DNA of 64,000 nt, from assembly GCA_039105265.1 (NCBI GenBank), contig JAPFFF010000039.1, positions 62,001 to 126,000 on the forward strand. Reading direction: 5' to 3'. The stretch comes from Tritrichomonas musculus. Its lineage: Eukaryota > Parabasalia > Tritrichomonadida > Tritrichomonadidae. This document shows, piece by piece, positions 22,461 through 31,977 of this stretch; within the stretch, counting starts at the first letter, position 1; the number at the start of each line of letters is the position of its first letter. The notes under the pieces are model-generated. The model was not told the DNA's origin and searched no databases. It saw only the letters and a program-made list of their open reading frames with translations. Made by a program: the position numbers and the translations under genes.

Positions 22461-23096
22461 ATGAAACACGCATGGACTCAAGAAGAAGACAAACTTTTAG
22501 AAACACTTGTCGAGAAATATGGAAACAGATGGTCAGTAATGGCTCAATCATTTCCCAATCGAACACCATCACAATTAGCAACTCGATGGTCAAAAACCGT
22601 TAATCCACAATTAGTAAAAGGTCCTTTTACACGTGCAGAAGATAAAAAAATAATTGAACATGTACAAAAATATGGCCCACAAAAATGGTCATTACTTGTT
22701 AAAGAAATGCCAGAAAGAAGTGCAAAACAATATCGAGAGAGATGGATGAATAATTTAAATCCATATATCAACAAAAAACCATGGACTGAATACGAAGATA
22801 AAATGATAATTCAACTTGTCGCTCAATATGGAAATAAATGGTCAATGATCGCTAAAATGCTACCTGGAAGATCTGATAACTCCATTAAAAATCGTTGGAA
22901 TTCTTCTTTATCCAGAAGACAATCAAATACATCATCTCCATCAACATCACCTTTGATAATACATTTTAACGATTCTGAAAAAAATGAAACAGAGTCACAA
23001 ATCTCATATAAATTACCTCCAATTGAAACTTTTGATAGGTTCGTTCCTCTGAATTTAATTGCAGGGATGAATGTGCCGATTTTGTGCAGCATGTAA
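22461..23096 (+). CDS. Three-repeat (R1R2R3-type) Myb DNA-binding protein
   Basis: A 211-residue nuclear DNA-binding protein, likely a transcription regulator. Three Myb/SANT repeats follow each other from the N-terminus: HAWTQEEDKLLETLV (~3-51), GPFTRAEDKKIIEHV (~54-104) and KPWTEYEDKMIIQLV (~106-154). Each has the spaced Trp pattern and a recognition helix, the third being RSDNSIKNRWNSS. The C-terminal ~55 residues are Ser/Thr-rich with no domain. The frame is open 21 codons further upstream (22398), but the ATG at 22461 sits just before the first repeat and fits the short 5' leaders of trichomonads. Trichomonad Myb proteins are known to control genes through TAACGA/TAACGG-type elements; such words are repeated at 6820-7075 and 38850-38955. 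Confidence 0.93.
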   Translation: MKHAWTQEEDKLLETLVEKYGNRWSVMAQSFPNRTPSQLATRWSKTVNPQLVKGPFTRAEDKKIIEHVQKYGPQKWSLLVKEMPERSAKQYRERWMNNLNPYINKKPWTEYEDKMIIQLVAQYGNKWSMIAKMLPGRSDNSIKNRWNSSLSRRQSNTSSPSTSPLIIHFNDSEKNETESQISYKLPPIETFDRFVPLNLIAGMNVPILCSM

Positions 23097-23646
23097 GTAT
23101 AATAAATATTATTAATTTATTTTGCTTATTTTTTAATCTATATATTAGGTTTCCTGATTTTTTATACTGACAAAAGTAATAATAATATATCAATCTTTCA
23201 ATTAATCTGATATTTTGGATAAAATTTTCATTATTTGAAATTATGAATTATATTGATAAGGGTTATATTTGCTATTATTTACAGTACTGATAAATTAAGT
23301 CGTTCGTTGAATGTAATTTTCCTATTTCCTGGTCATGATGGTTTTGAAAAATGATAAAATCGCAATATAAAACATGTGCTATGGATAAAAGCTATCCACA
23401 TATAAATGTAAAAATTTTGGCAGTGATAAAATGAAGATAGGTGGTTTCTAATTTTAGTTTTTTATCTACTTTTTTAGGACTATTTTCAATAAGATTTTTA
23501 TAACAATTGAATGAATACTTCAATTTTTAAGAATCGTATAACCATGGTGTTAAAACTTTTTGATTTGATTTTATAAAATTTTAGCTCAAAACCATATCGT
23601 TTACTTTTTCAGACTAAAATTTTCTAAAATTTTTAAAAAATTCTCT
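23097..23646. other. AT-rich intergenic region, no feature
   Basis: The spacer between Myb and the phosphatase. Apart from the initiator at its right end I see nothing. Confidence 0.55.
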
Positions 23647-23652
23647 TCATTT
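23647..23652 (+). promoter_or_regulatory. Candidate initiator (Inr) of the phosphatase gene
   Basis: TCATTT fits the trichomonad Inr TCA(+1)Y(T/A). Placing +1 at 23649 gives a 6-nt leader before the ATG at 23655, typical of trichomonad mRNAs. In AT-rich DNA chance matches are common. Confidence 0.45.
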
Positions 23653-23654
23653 TT

Positions 23655-24704
23655 ATGAAAGATGATTACATTAATGAACTTCTCATTTCTACTCTCTTTT
23701 GCTTAAATCATGATAACTTACAACACGTCCCTGATGAAGGTGTCATGAGTAACTTAATTAAAGAAGCTAAAGATAAATTGGAGAAAGAAAATTTCTTACT
23801 CTTGCTTAAAGGAAAATTTGTTATAGTTGGCGATATTCATGGAGACATTTATACATTAATTCGTATTTTTGAAAAAATGGGTTATCCACCATACACAAAC
23901 TATCTTTTTCTTGGCGATTATGTTGATAGAGGACACTACTCAGTAGAAGTTATGACATTACTTTTGTCGTTAAAAGTTCTTTTCAGCGACTCAATTTATT
24001 TACTTCGTGGCAATCATGAAAGCAGATCGCTTACCATGTCATATGGATTTTACGATGAATGCCTTTCAAAGCTAAGTGAATTTATATATGAAGAATTTAT
24101 CTCATTATTTGAAGAATTACCAAGTGCGGCTATGCTAAATGGAAAAGTCTTCTGTGTTCATGGAGGTATTTCCAAAAGTGAAAAAGACATTTGTAATGTT
24201 CTCTTGTACAGTAAGCCAAAATCAACAGATGATGCCAAAAAGAAGCAAATTATTCATGATTTCTTATGGAATGACCCAAGTGATTCTACAGAATATTTCG
24301 CTGACAATGATCGTGGTCCAAACACGTATACATTTGGAGAAAAAGCTCTTGATTCATTTTTAGAAGAAAACAGTTTTACTTGCATCATTCGTGGTCATCA
24401 AATGTGCCCGAATGGTTATGATCAACCTTTTGATAATGACAAATGCTGGACTGTGTTCAGTTCTGCTGATTACTGCGAAAAATGGAATACAGCCGCCGTC
24501 TTGGTTGTTGAAGGTGACAACGTTTGTGATGTTGTTACTATTGAACCAGAAACTGAAGGAGAACAGAATAATCACACAGTTATTCTTCCAGACTGGCTTC
24601 TTCAAACTACACAAATTATACCAATGCAAATAGATCAAACATATCTTGATGATATTTCTTATTTCGACGATCTTAATGACAATTTGCTCGTCGAATCTTT
24701 GTAA
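23655..24704 (+). CDS. PPP-family serine/threonine protein phosphatase (PP1/PP2A-like)
   Basis: 349 residues; removes phosphate from Ser/Thr of proteins using two metal ions. All PPP signatures are present in order: GDIHG (59-63), GDYVDRG (87-93), RGNHE (118-122), LWNDPSD (204-210), HGG (169-171) and IIRGHQ (244-249), with SADYC near residue 275. Length is normal for a catalytic subunit with a short C-terminal tail (~310-349) of acidic composition. The tail lacks the PP2A-type DYFL end. Whether it acts as PP1-, PP2A- or PP4/6-like cannot be told by eye. It stands alone, downstream of Myb on the same strand. Confidence 0.95.
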   Translation: MKDDYINELLISTLFCLNHDNLQHVPDEGVMSNLIKEAKDKLEKENFLLLLKGKFVIVGDIHGDIYTLIRIFEKMGYPPYTNYLFLGDYVDRGHYSVEVMTLLLSLKVLFSDSIYLLRGNHESRSLTMSYGFYDECLSKLSEFIYEEFISLFEELPSAAMLNGKVFCVHGGISKSEKDICNVLLYSKPKSTDDAKKKQIIHDFLWNDPSDSTEYFADNDRGPNTYTFGEKALDSFLEENSFTCIIRGHQMCPNGYDQPFDNDKCWTVFSSADYCEKWNTAAVLVVEGDNVCDVVTIEPETEGEQNNHTVILPDWLLQTTQIIPMQIDQTYLDDISYFDDLNDNLLVESL

Positions 24705-25201
24705 AGTAGAAATATTAAGGATAACCTACTTCACAAAGTATTTTATTTCTCCCAGCATGAAATGTGCTGTTTTTTATTAAGCGCAATTATAAGAATACAT
24801 GAATAATATAATTGTGTATAGTTTTTTAGTTTTTCCTCAGTTGTAGAATTTAATTCAAATTTATCAACTGAACTATATTATGCTATAGAAACTTGCATTT
24901 ATATTTTCCACTTAGCTTTTTAATATTGATTCAATTCTCAGGCTGCTTGAAACAGAGAGATTGGACAAAAAAAAAAAGATAGAATGTTTATAAATAAATA
25001 TAGAATGTGTATATATATTTATGATTTGAATAGTTTATTTACACTTTTTGAATGAAAAATCAAATAAAATTTTTTGGGATTTTGGGGTAAAAAATTGGCC
25101 TTTTTTTTTTCCCCCAAATTTCCTTCCTTTATTTTGAACTGATATATTCAATAATTCATTCAAAATTAGAAGCAGTTTGCTTCGCAAAATACCTTTTTAA
25201 T
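24705..25201. other. AT-rich intergenic region before a mobile element
   Basis: 3' flank of the phosphatase gene. No gene is seen. Its last eight bases (25194-25201, TTTTTAAT) are the left target duplication of the next element. Confidence 0.6.
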
Positions 25202-26788
25202 AGAGGGGCAGTACATGAAACTTTTTAACGTCTTTATTCAATTTGAAACTCTTATATTTCAATAACTACAATAAATACAAAAACCAAAAATGTTTCCCCG
25301 GATACTTGCTCAATAGTTTAATATAAATAAATAACCTGATTAATGATAATGCATTAGAATTTTATGATATTTTAGGTTTTTCAATTTAGAAAGATTGACG
25401 GTTTAATGATAGGATCCGTTAGGTCAATTTATTAATTCGATTAAAACATTAAGATCCCCCTAATAAAATTGGGAATCGACTAGGTAGATTTTGTAAATCA
25501 AGAATCCAAAATTTTCTAAAATTGAGAACTTAACGTATATTTTATGCTCAGAAAAGTCTTTTTTTTGAATAGATTTTTTAAAAAATTCTATACTTTTTTT
25601 TGAGAATTAAAAATATTTTATGTAAGCTCATACAATTAATTATGAGATTTTATTTTCAATGTATTATTAAAAAATAAAATAATTGTATCATTAATAAATT
25701 AGTTGTTACTAATTATTTTAAATATAAATTAATATTTTTTGTTTTTATATTTTATATTTTCTAAAATAATAATTTGTTTATTATTTATAGAATTGTATAC
25801 TATATGTTTTAAAAATTAATGCATTAATTCAATTTTAAAAATTTCAAATAATTATTTTTTTAAATTAATAATCAATTCAAAAGTTTGTTTTATACGATAA
25901 TGAAAAATATGATAATATCTCCAATAATATTAATATTTTTTATTTTATTAAAATTTATATATGATTAAAATAATAAGATATATTTTATATTTTGTTATAT
26001 CAGCTTTTTCATTTTTTTTTTTTAAATTAACAATCTAGAATAAAATGAATAAATCATAATAATCATTTTAATGTATCTTAATAATCGTAATATATCTAAT
26101 TTGATAATATTATAATAATCATCAAATATTGAAAAAAAATCGTAAAAAGATTATATTTAAAAAAAGCATTATAAATAAAGAATGTAATCAGTGATTTTTA
26201 TTTTAGAACAACTTTAATTAGCAATTAAATCCAATAAAGTAAACAAATATCAGTTTTTTAATTGTGAATCGTATTTTCATAATTTTAATATTTAATAATA
26301 TATATAAATATGACTTAATGATAAAAGACTAAGATTTATTTTGAAATTTTAGTAAATTAATTAAAACAAGACTGTTTTAAACAAAATAAATTGAAATTTT
26401 TTTAATATGAAATTCAATTCTTTGTGAAAATTTGAATTAAAATAATATATGAACATTTTTCATATATTATAATAAATAGCAAATTAATTTTAAAATTAAA
26501 ATATAATATAATTATCAAACATATATAAAAATATTATAAGTATATAAATGAGTTATTATATGTTTATATTCAGAATATTAAAATGATTCATTATTTTGGC
26601 TTAAATTATTTGAAATATTTACAAAAAATAAAGTAATCAAAATATATATTTATTAATTGGTAAATATATTAATAATTAACTAGTATTAATTATATTAAAT
26701 TAAATATATAATATTAAAAAACATGTTAAAAAAATATAATAACCTCAATAAAAAATTTTAATCCGTAAATTATATGTACTGCCACTCT
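25202..26788. mobile_element. 1587-bp non-autonomous element, 15-bp TIR, 8-bp TSD
   Basis: AGAGGGGCAGTACAT at 25202-25216 is mirrored by ATGTACTGCCACTCT at 26774-26788 (one mismatch). The octamer TTTTTAAT lies directly outside both ends (25194-25201 and 26789-26796). The interior is extremely AT-rich and has no open frame. As with the elements near 5.8, 7.8 and 9.1 kb, the 8-bp TSD points to hAT-like transposition in trans; the termini are different, so it belongs to another family. Confidence 0.88.
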
Positions 26789-26842
26789 TTTTTAATATGA
26801 AAAAGTTCGAAGTCGAAATTTTAACTTCATTTATTTTTTAAA

Positions 26843-27328
26843 CATGATTCGTTGAACAAACCACAATTACAAATTTGGCTTTATCAGAGATGAAAATGTC
26901 AATATTGCATTAAATGATCCCAAAACTTCAGATCCGAATTTTATTGGCCGAGCAATTGAAAGTTCATATTGATTATCTCGATAAATATGGAATCTCTGAC
27001 TATCAACATTTTCAACAAACACTCCATTCTTATCATTTCAAAAGAAAAGACAAATTAGAATTCATTATTTCTTATGACCATTTTTAAAACAAAGATAAAC
27101 CACCTTCGAAAAGAATCATTTTGATGAAAAAAAGAAAACTGAAAAAAGCTAATGCAGGAGAACGAAACTTTCTATAAGAGCTACCTCTATAAAACATTTC
27201 CATTAATGCATGCAAAAGACAGACCTGTTGAAAAATTCAGATGCAAAATTGAAGCATTTATGGCATCCAAAAAAGATCCATTAGAAGACATTCTCTTTCG
27301 GAATATAGATGAACCAGAATTTGTTTGA
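26843..27328 (+). pseudogene. Broken gene of unknown family
   Basis: Fragments with ordinary protein composition lie in more than one frame on the plus strand, among them HIDYLDKYGISDYQHFQQTL and, at the end, SKKDPLEDILFRNIDEPEFV. They read as parts of one decayed gene of about 160 codons. I do not recognise the family. Confidence 0.45.
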
Positions 27329-27637
27329 CAATTTCGATTTTGATTTTGACGATTATTTTATTTACGGGCTTTAATTCAATATTATTAGCCTCATAAAAAA
27401 TCGCTTATTTAGGAGTGCATTGCGATAATTTCATTAATCATCGCGTTTGACAAATAAATATTATTTTATTTTCATCAAATATTTTTTTATTTTCCCTCCA
27501 TTCGAATATTGGCTTATGCATTTTTTTGATAATTTACACATCTATTCTTATATTTATCAAAAAGAAAAGTAAGATATATATGGCCAAATATGGAAAATTT
27601 TGTCTCTATTTTTTTTGAGAGAACTCATTGAATTTTA

Positions 27638-27642
27638 TCATT
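27638..27642 (+). promoter_or_regulatory. Candidate initiator of the DUF3447 gene
   Basis: TCATT, 20 bp upstream of the ATG at 27661, fits the trichomonad Inr. Weak on its own. Confidence 0.3.
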
Positions 27643-27660
27643 CATGAGCATTAAGATAAA

Positions 27661-28800
27661 ATGAAAAGATATATTGAAAGTGTCAAAGAACTGCAAAACA
27701 TTTTTTACGAATTTATTGAATGCAACAATGATGACGATAATATTGAGAATTTTCAAAGATTAATTAATTATTTGGAAAATTTGGGATCTTTGGACAATTT
27801 AGAAAATCAATCTAAAATAGAAGAATTCCTTTATTTAATACAAAAGGTAACCAATAACCATCATCAAGAGCCAAAATTTTTCGACAATGTTGAAAAAATT
27901 CTTTTTTATTTTAGAAAGCAAATCAAACAAACCTTTTCAAATCTCAATCTATTCAATTTCTTTAAAAAGAATAAGCAAATTCTTCTTTTTCTATTTGAGA
28001 AAGAAATCATTACATTGGATGACAATATTATTGACTCCATTTTCAGCATGAAATTAAGAGACGAATACATTGTCTATTTTTCCCCTGAAATAAAACCGTT
28101 AATTGACCTTGATAAGCAAAAAATGATAGAAGAAGAACTAGCCAAAACTGATTTCAACAAAGAAAATCGGTTAAAAAGTGACAACGATTGTTATTTAGGC
28201 AATTTAATAAGATATGATATTATCGATGATTTCATATCACATGTCAGTCAAACCAATGTTTCACTTTCAAAAACAACAATCAAGCCTTCCATCTATGAGA
28301 CAAATACCTTTTTAATAAAGAACAAAGAATCAACATTGATTGAATATGCGGCTTTTTTTGGCTCTATTCAAATTTTCAATTATTTACGAATGAATAACGT
28401 CAAATTACTACCATCATTGTGGCTTTATGCGATTCATGGCAAAAATGCAGAAATAATTCATCTTCTTGTTGAGAATCATATTGAACCAGTTGATAAAACA
28501 TACAACGAGTGCCTCAAAGAATCAATCAAATGTCATCACAATGAAATCGCAAGTTTCATTCAAACAAACTTTTTAAAAGAAACTCAAAATAGCTATGACA
28601 ACAACATTTATTCTTATGCTTTTCATTACCATAACTATTCTTTCTTTCCAACTGATTTCACTGATAAATTTACATTTTTTTACTTATGCCAATATAACTA
28701 TTTTTACCTTGTCAAAATTCTTTGTAACACTCAAAGAATCAACATCAACGACACAATAATTTTTTTTCACGAATTATTAATGAAATTTCAAAACAAATAA
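27661..28800 (+). CDS. DUF3447/ankyrin-repeat protein (locus 1, 5' part)
   Basis: 379 residues of the large trichomonad DUF3447 ankyrin family, likely a protein-interaction scaffold of unknown target. A helical N-terminal region (~1-180) with the family's NHHQEPKFFDNVEKILF segment is followed by ankyrin-like units at ~195-300 (LIEYAAFFGSIQIFNYLR; LWLYAIHGKNAEIIHLL; ESIKCHHNEIASFI). The frame stops shortly after YLVKILCNTQRININ, in the middle of what should be an ankyrin repeat. The missing half (INFNITPLRIAAQNNN) appears in another open stretch from about 28927, leading into the LRR gene at 29029. The same break occurs at two other loci here. Start: the first ATG, after a good A-rich context. 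Confidence 0.85.
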   Translation: MKRYIESVKELQNIFYEFIECNNDDDNIENFQRLINYLENLGSLDNLENQSKIEEFLYLIQKVTNNHHQEPKFFDNVEKILFYFRKQIKQTFSNLNLFNFFKKNKQILLFLFEKEIITLDDNIIDSIFSMKLRDEYIVYFSPEIKPLIDLDKQKMIEEELAKTDFNKENRLKSDNDCYLGNLIRYDIIDDFISHVSQTNVSLSKTTIKPSIYETNTFLIKNKESTLIEYAAFFGSIQIFNYLRMNNVKLLPSLWLYAIHGKNAEIIHLLVENHIEPVDKTYNECLKESIKCHHNEIASFIQTNFLKETQNSYDNNIYSYAFHYHNYSFFPTDFTDKFTFFYLCQYNYFYLVKILCNTQRININDTIIFFHELLMKFQNK

Positions 28801-29028
28801 ATTTAATCGAATTTTAAAAACACTTAAAATTTTTTTTAAATGACGTTTCATATTATTTTTTCAAATGAAGTTTGTTAAAATTAATAAATGATGTTTTTAT
28901 ATTTTAATAAATGATGTTTTCTTTTTATCAATTTTAATATAACACCATTACGCATTGCAGCTCAAAACAATAATACTGATATTATTGGCTTTTTATTAAA
29001 TAATCCAGAAATAGAAATTGGCACAAGA
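28801..29028 (+). other. Ankyrin/LRR junction of locus 1
   Basis: From about 28912 an open frame without ATG continues into the LRR gene; it encodes INFNITPLRIAAQNNNTDII, a good ankyrin repeat. The ~110 bp before it are AT-rich, with two copies of TAATAAATGATGTTTT, and contain stops in all frames. I see no GTAYGT donor or ACTAACACACAG acceptor as known from Trichomonas introns. Confidence 0.6.
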
Positions 29029-31812
29029 ATGTTCAAAGGATGTAAAATGTTGACCCAAATAACAATTCCTTCGAAAATCACAAGTTTAGACTCTTCTTTA
29101 TTTGAAGGCTGTTCATCTCTTTCGGAGATTGTAATTCCACTATCTGTGACAAACATTGGGCCATACTCGTTCCTTGATTGCAAATCATTGAAGAAAATTA
29201 CAATACCATCAAAAGTGACAAAAATCTCTAATTATACATTCAAAGGATGCTCATCATTAGTTGAAATCAACATTCCTTCATTAGTTACTGAAATTGGCTT
29301 GAAAGCATTTTATGAATGCTCATCATTGAATGAAATAAAAATTCCTTCATCAGTTGAATTTATTAAAGATAGTTCATTCATGAAGTGCTCTTCTTTAGGT
29401 ACTGTAACATTTGAATCTCCATCATCATTGAAAAGAATTGAAGCTTATTCTTTTTGCCAATGCTCATCACTCACTGAAATGTCAATTCCTGATTCAATCA
29501 GCAAAATTGAAATATTTACTTTTAATGAATGCGCGAAATTACAAAAATTAAAAATTCCTGATAAAGTGACATCAATTGGCCGGTATTCTTTTTGTGGATG
29601 CTCATCATTGATTGAATTAAACATTCCTCCTTTAGTGACACGAATTGAAAGTTCTACATTTGAAAAATGTCATTCATTGAAGAGAATAATTTTACCTCCA
29701 TCACTTACTGAAATTGGTGATTCATCCTTTTTAGAATGCGTGTCATTGGAAAAAGTTGAAATACCATCAACTGTAACATCAATTGGAAGCTCATCATTTA
29801 GCAAATGCTCATCATTGAAAGAAATAAAAATTCCTTCATCGATAAAAGAAATAAGATCATTTTCTTTCGAATGCTGCACATCATTAACAAGAGTGACAAT
29901 TCCAAAATCAATTTCAAAGATCGGAATCAAATCATTTTATTCTTGCAGTTCATTAATTGAAATCACAACTTTAGAGCAAGTTGATTTGAATGAAAAATTC
30001 AAACTCGAAGTGTCTGAAAACTCTTTTTCTGGTTGTTCTTCATTGAAAGCAATTCCAAGTTCATTTGAAATAATATCAATTGATCAAGGAAGCTTTGCAG
30101 GATGCTCATCATTGACTCAAATAACATTATCATCACCTCTTCCACAAATTAATGAATGCGCATTTTGTGGTTGCTCATTGTTGACTGAAATAACAATTCC
30201 GTCTTCTGCAGAAATAATTGAAAAATCAGCTTTTGAATCATGTTCATCATTGAAGAAAGTTTCAGTTCCATCATCTATAACATCGATTGGAGAGAATGCT
30301 TTCAAAGATTGCTCATCATTAGCTGAAATTATGATTTCATCATCACATGTAGAGAAAATAAAGAGTTACACATTTTATGGCTGTTCTTTACTGAAAGAGA
30401 TAACGATTCCTTCTTCTGTTACAGAGATATCGGCATCTGCCTTTGAAAACTGCTCTTCACTGAAGAAGGCAACAATCCCATCTTCAGTAAGATTTATCAA
30501 CGAGAGAGCATTCAGTGGATGCTCATCATTGATTGAAATAGATAGTCTTTTGTCTGTTGCTGCATTTGGGTTAGGAGCTTTTGAAGGATGTTCATCTTTG
30601 AAGCAAGTCACAATTTCTTCTTTAATGAAAAATATAGGAGAGAAAACTTTTTCATGTTGTTCGTCATTAACACAAATAACAATTCCTTCGTCAATTCAAA
30701 GAATTGGATCTTCTGCTTTCAAAGAGTGCACTTCTTTGACAAAAGTAACTTTTGAAGAGTGTCCTTCTTTGACTTCAATTGACACAAGCGCTTTTGAAAA
30801 ATGCATTTCGTTGAAAGAAATCCAAATTCCTTTATCTGTGAAACATATTGAAAGCTCTGCTTTCAATGAATGTTCTTCTTTAATTAAGTTGACAATACCA
30901 TCATCAGTAACTGTGATTAATAACAGCTCTTTCAGTGGCTGCTCTTCGCTCATTCAAATAACAATTCCTTCATCAGTAACTGTGATCAAGAACAACTCAT
31001 TCAATGGCTGCTCTTCTCTTGTTCAAATAACAATTCCTTCTTCAGTAACTGAGATTGAATCTCACTCTTTCAGTGGCTGCTCTTCGCTTGTTCAAATTAC
31101 AATTCCTTCTTCAGTAACCGCAATTGACAGCAACTCTTTCAGTGGATGCTCTTCTCTTGAGCAAATTGACATTCCTTCTTCAGTAAAGAAAATAAACTCT
31201 TATGCTTTTGAGGGATGTCATTCACTGAAGCAATTAACCGTTCCTTCATCAGTGGCTTCGATCGGATCTGATGCATTTAAGGATTGCAGATCACTGACTC
31301 AAGTCAGTTTTGAAAGCTTCACATCATTGTCTTTAATTAATGCCCACATTTTCGATAGCTGCTCTTCTTTGATTCAAATAACAATTCCTTCTTCAATAAC
31401 TTCAATCAAGCGATATGCTTTTGCGAACTGCGAATCTTTGGCTGAAGTTTCGTTTGAAGATCCTTCTTCTTTGGAATGCATTGAAGGTCACGCTTTCCAA
31501 GATTGCTCATCTTTGAAACAAATCAGAATTCCTGCTTCTGTAAAGTCAATTGGAACATATGCATTCATGTCATGCTCTTCGCTGGAAGATGTCTCATTCG
31601 ATGATCATTCTTCTTTGGCTTCAATTGAAAATTGCGCTTTCGGTGGATGCGTTAAACTGTCAAAGATCAAGATTCCTTATTCAGTAACTAATATTGGCTT
31701 GTTAATTTTTAATAAATGCGAGTCACTTAATGATGTATTAATTCCAATGACTATAACTAAACAAAATTGGGAATTAGGAATTAATTCTGATGTAGAAGTA
31801 ACTCAATATTAG
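29029..31812 (+). CDS. BspA-like leucine-rich-repeat protein (locus 1, 3' part)
   Basis: 927 residues made almost wholly of about 38 TpLRR/BspA repeats of 23 residues, consensus SLxxITIPSSVTxIGxxAFxxC. BspA-like proteins are a hugely expanded, mostly surface-associated family in trichomonads, implicated in adhesion; that role is family knowledge, not shown here. No signal peptide or membrane helix is visible. Four consecutive repeats near 30890-31150 are nearly identical (SSVTVI(N/K)xxSFxGCSSL), a sign of recent tandem duplication. The first ATG lies inside the first LRR (MFKGCKML), and the open frame with an ankyrin repeat extends about 115 bp upstream, so the true N-terminus is uncertain; see the junction entry. 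Confidence 0.9.
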   Translation: MFKGCKMLTQITIPSKITSLDSSLFEGCSSLSEIVIPLSVTNIGPYSFLDCKSLKKITIPSKVTKISNYTFKGCSSLVEINIPSLVTEIGLKAFYECSSLNEIKIPSSVEFIKDSSFMKCSSLGTVTFESPSSLKRIEAYSFCQCSSLTEMSIPDSISKIEIFTFNECAKLQKLKIPDKVTSIGRYSFCGCSSLIELNIPPLVTRIESSTFEKCHSLKRIILPPSLTEIGDSSFLECVSLEKVEIPSTVTSIGSSSFSKCSSLKEIKIPSSIKEIRSFSFECCTSLTRVTIPKSISKIGIKSFYSCSSLIEITTLEQVDLNEKFKLEVSENSFSGCSSLKAIPSSFEIISIDQGSFAGCSSLTQITLSSPLPQINECAFCGCSLLTEITIPSSAEIIEKSAFESCSSLKKVSVPSSITSIGENAFKDCSSLAEIMISSSHVEKIKSYTFYGCSLLKEITIPSSVTEISASAFENCSSLKKATIPSSVRFINERAFSGCSSLIEIDSLLSVAAFGLGAFEGCSSLKQVTISSLMKNIGEKTFSCCSSLTQITIPSSIQRIGSSAFKECTSLTKVTFEECPSLTSIDTSAFEKCISLKEIQIPLSVKHIESSAFNECSSLIKLTIPSSVTVINNSSFSGCSSLIQITIPSSVTVIKNNSFNGCSSLVQITIPSSVTEIESHSFSGCSSLVQITIPSSVTAIDSNSFSGCSSLEQIDIPSSVKKINSYAFEGCHSLKQLTVPSSVASIGSDAFKDCRSLTQVSFESFTSLSLINAHIFDSCSSLIQITIPSSITSIKRYAFANCESLAEVSFEDPSSLECIEGHAFQDCSSLKQIRIPASVKSIGTYAFMSCSSLEDVSFDDHSSLASIENCAFGGCVKLSKIKIPYSVTNIGLLIFNKCESLNDVLIPMTITKQNWELGINSDVEVTQY

Positions 31813-31977
31813 AAATATAACTTCACATTTTTATTTTAAATCCTCAAATAATAAATAAATGTAAACTAATAAGAAAGATTAACTTTTTTATAACTAATTA
31901 TACAAATTTTTCTATGAGTTTTCAGAAAAAGTTAATAATCATATTATTTAATTATTTCATTTTTTATATATATAAAA
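31813..31977. terminator. Convergent 3' ends of LRR and methyltransferase genes
   Basis: This 165-bp AT-rich gap must hold both polyadenylation sites; several TAAA-type words occur on each strand. No hairpin terminator is expected in a eukaryote. Confidence 0.35.

Noticed and set aside
23094-23160. Possible 5' splice site (GTAAGT) at the end of the Myb frame
   Set aside because: It overlaps the stop codon region and no acceptor or continuing domain follows; the three repeats are already complete.
28801-28926. Canonical trichomonad intron joining DUF3447 and LRR genes
   Set aside because: No GTAYGT donor or ACTAACACACAG acceptor at this or the other two loci; reported instead as an unexplained split.
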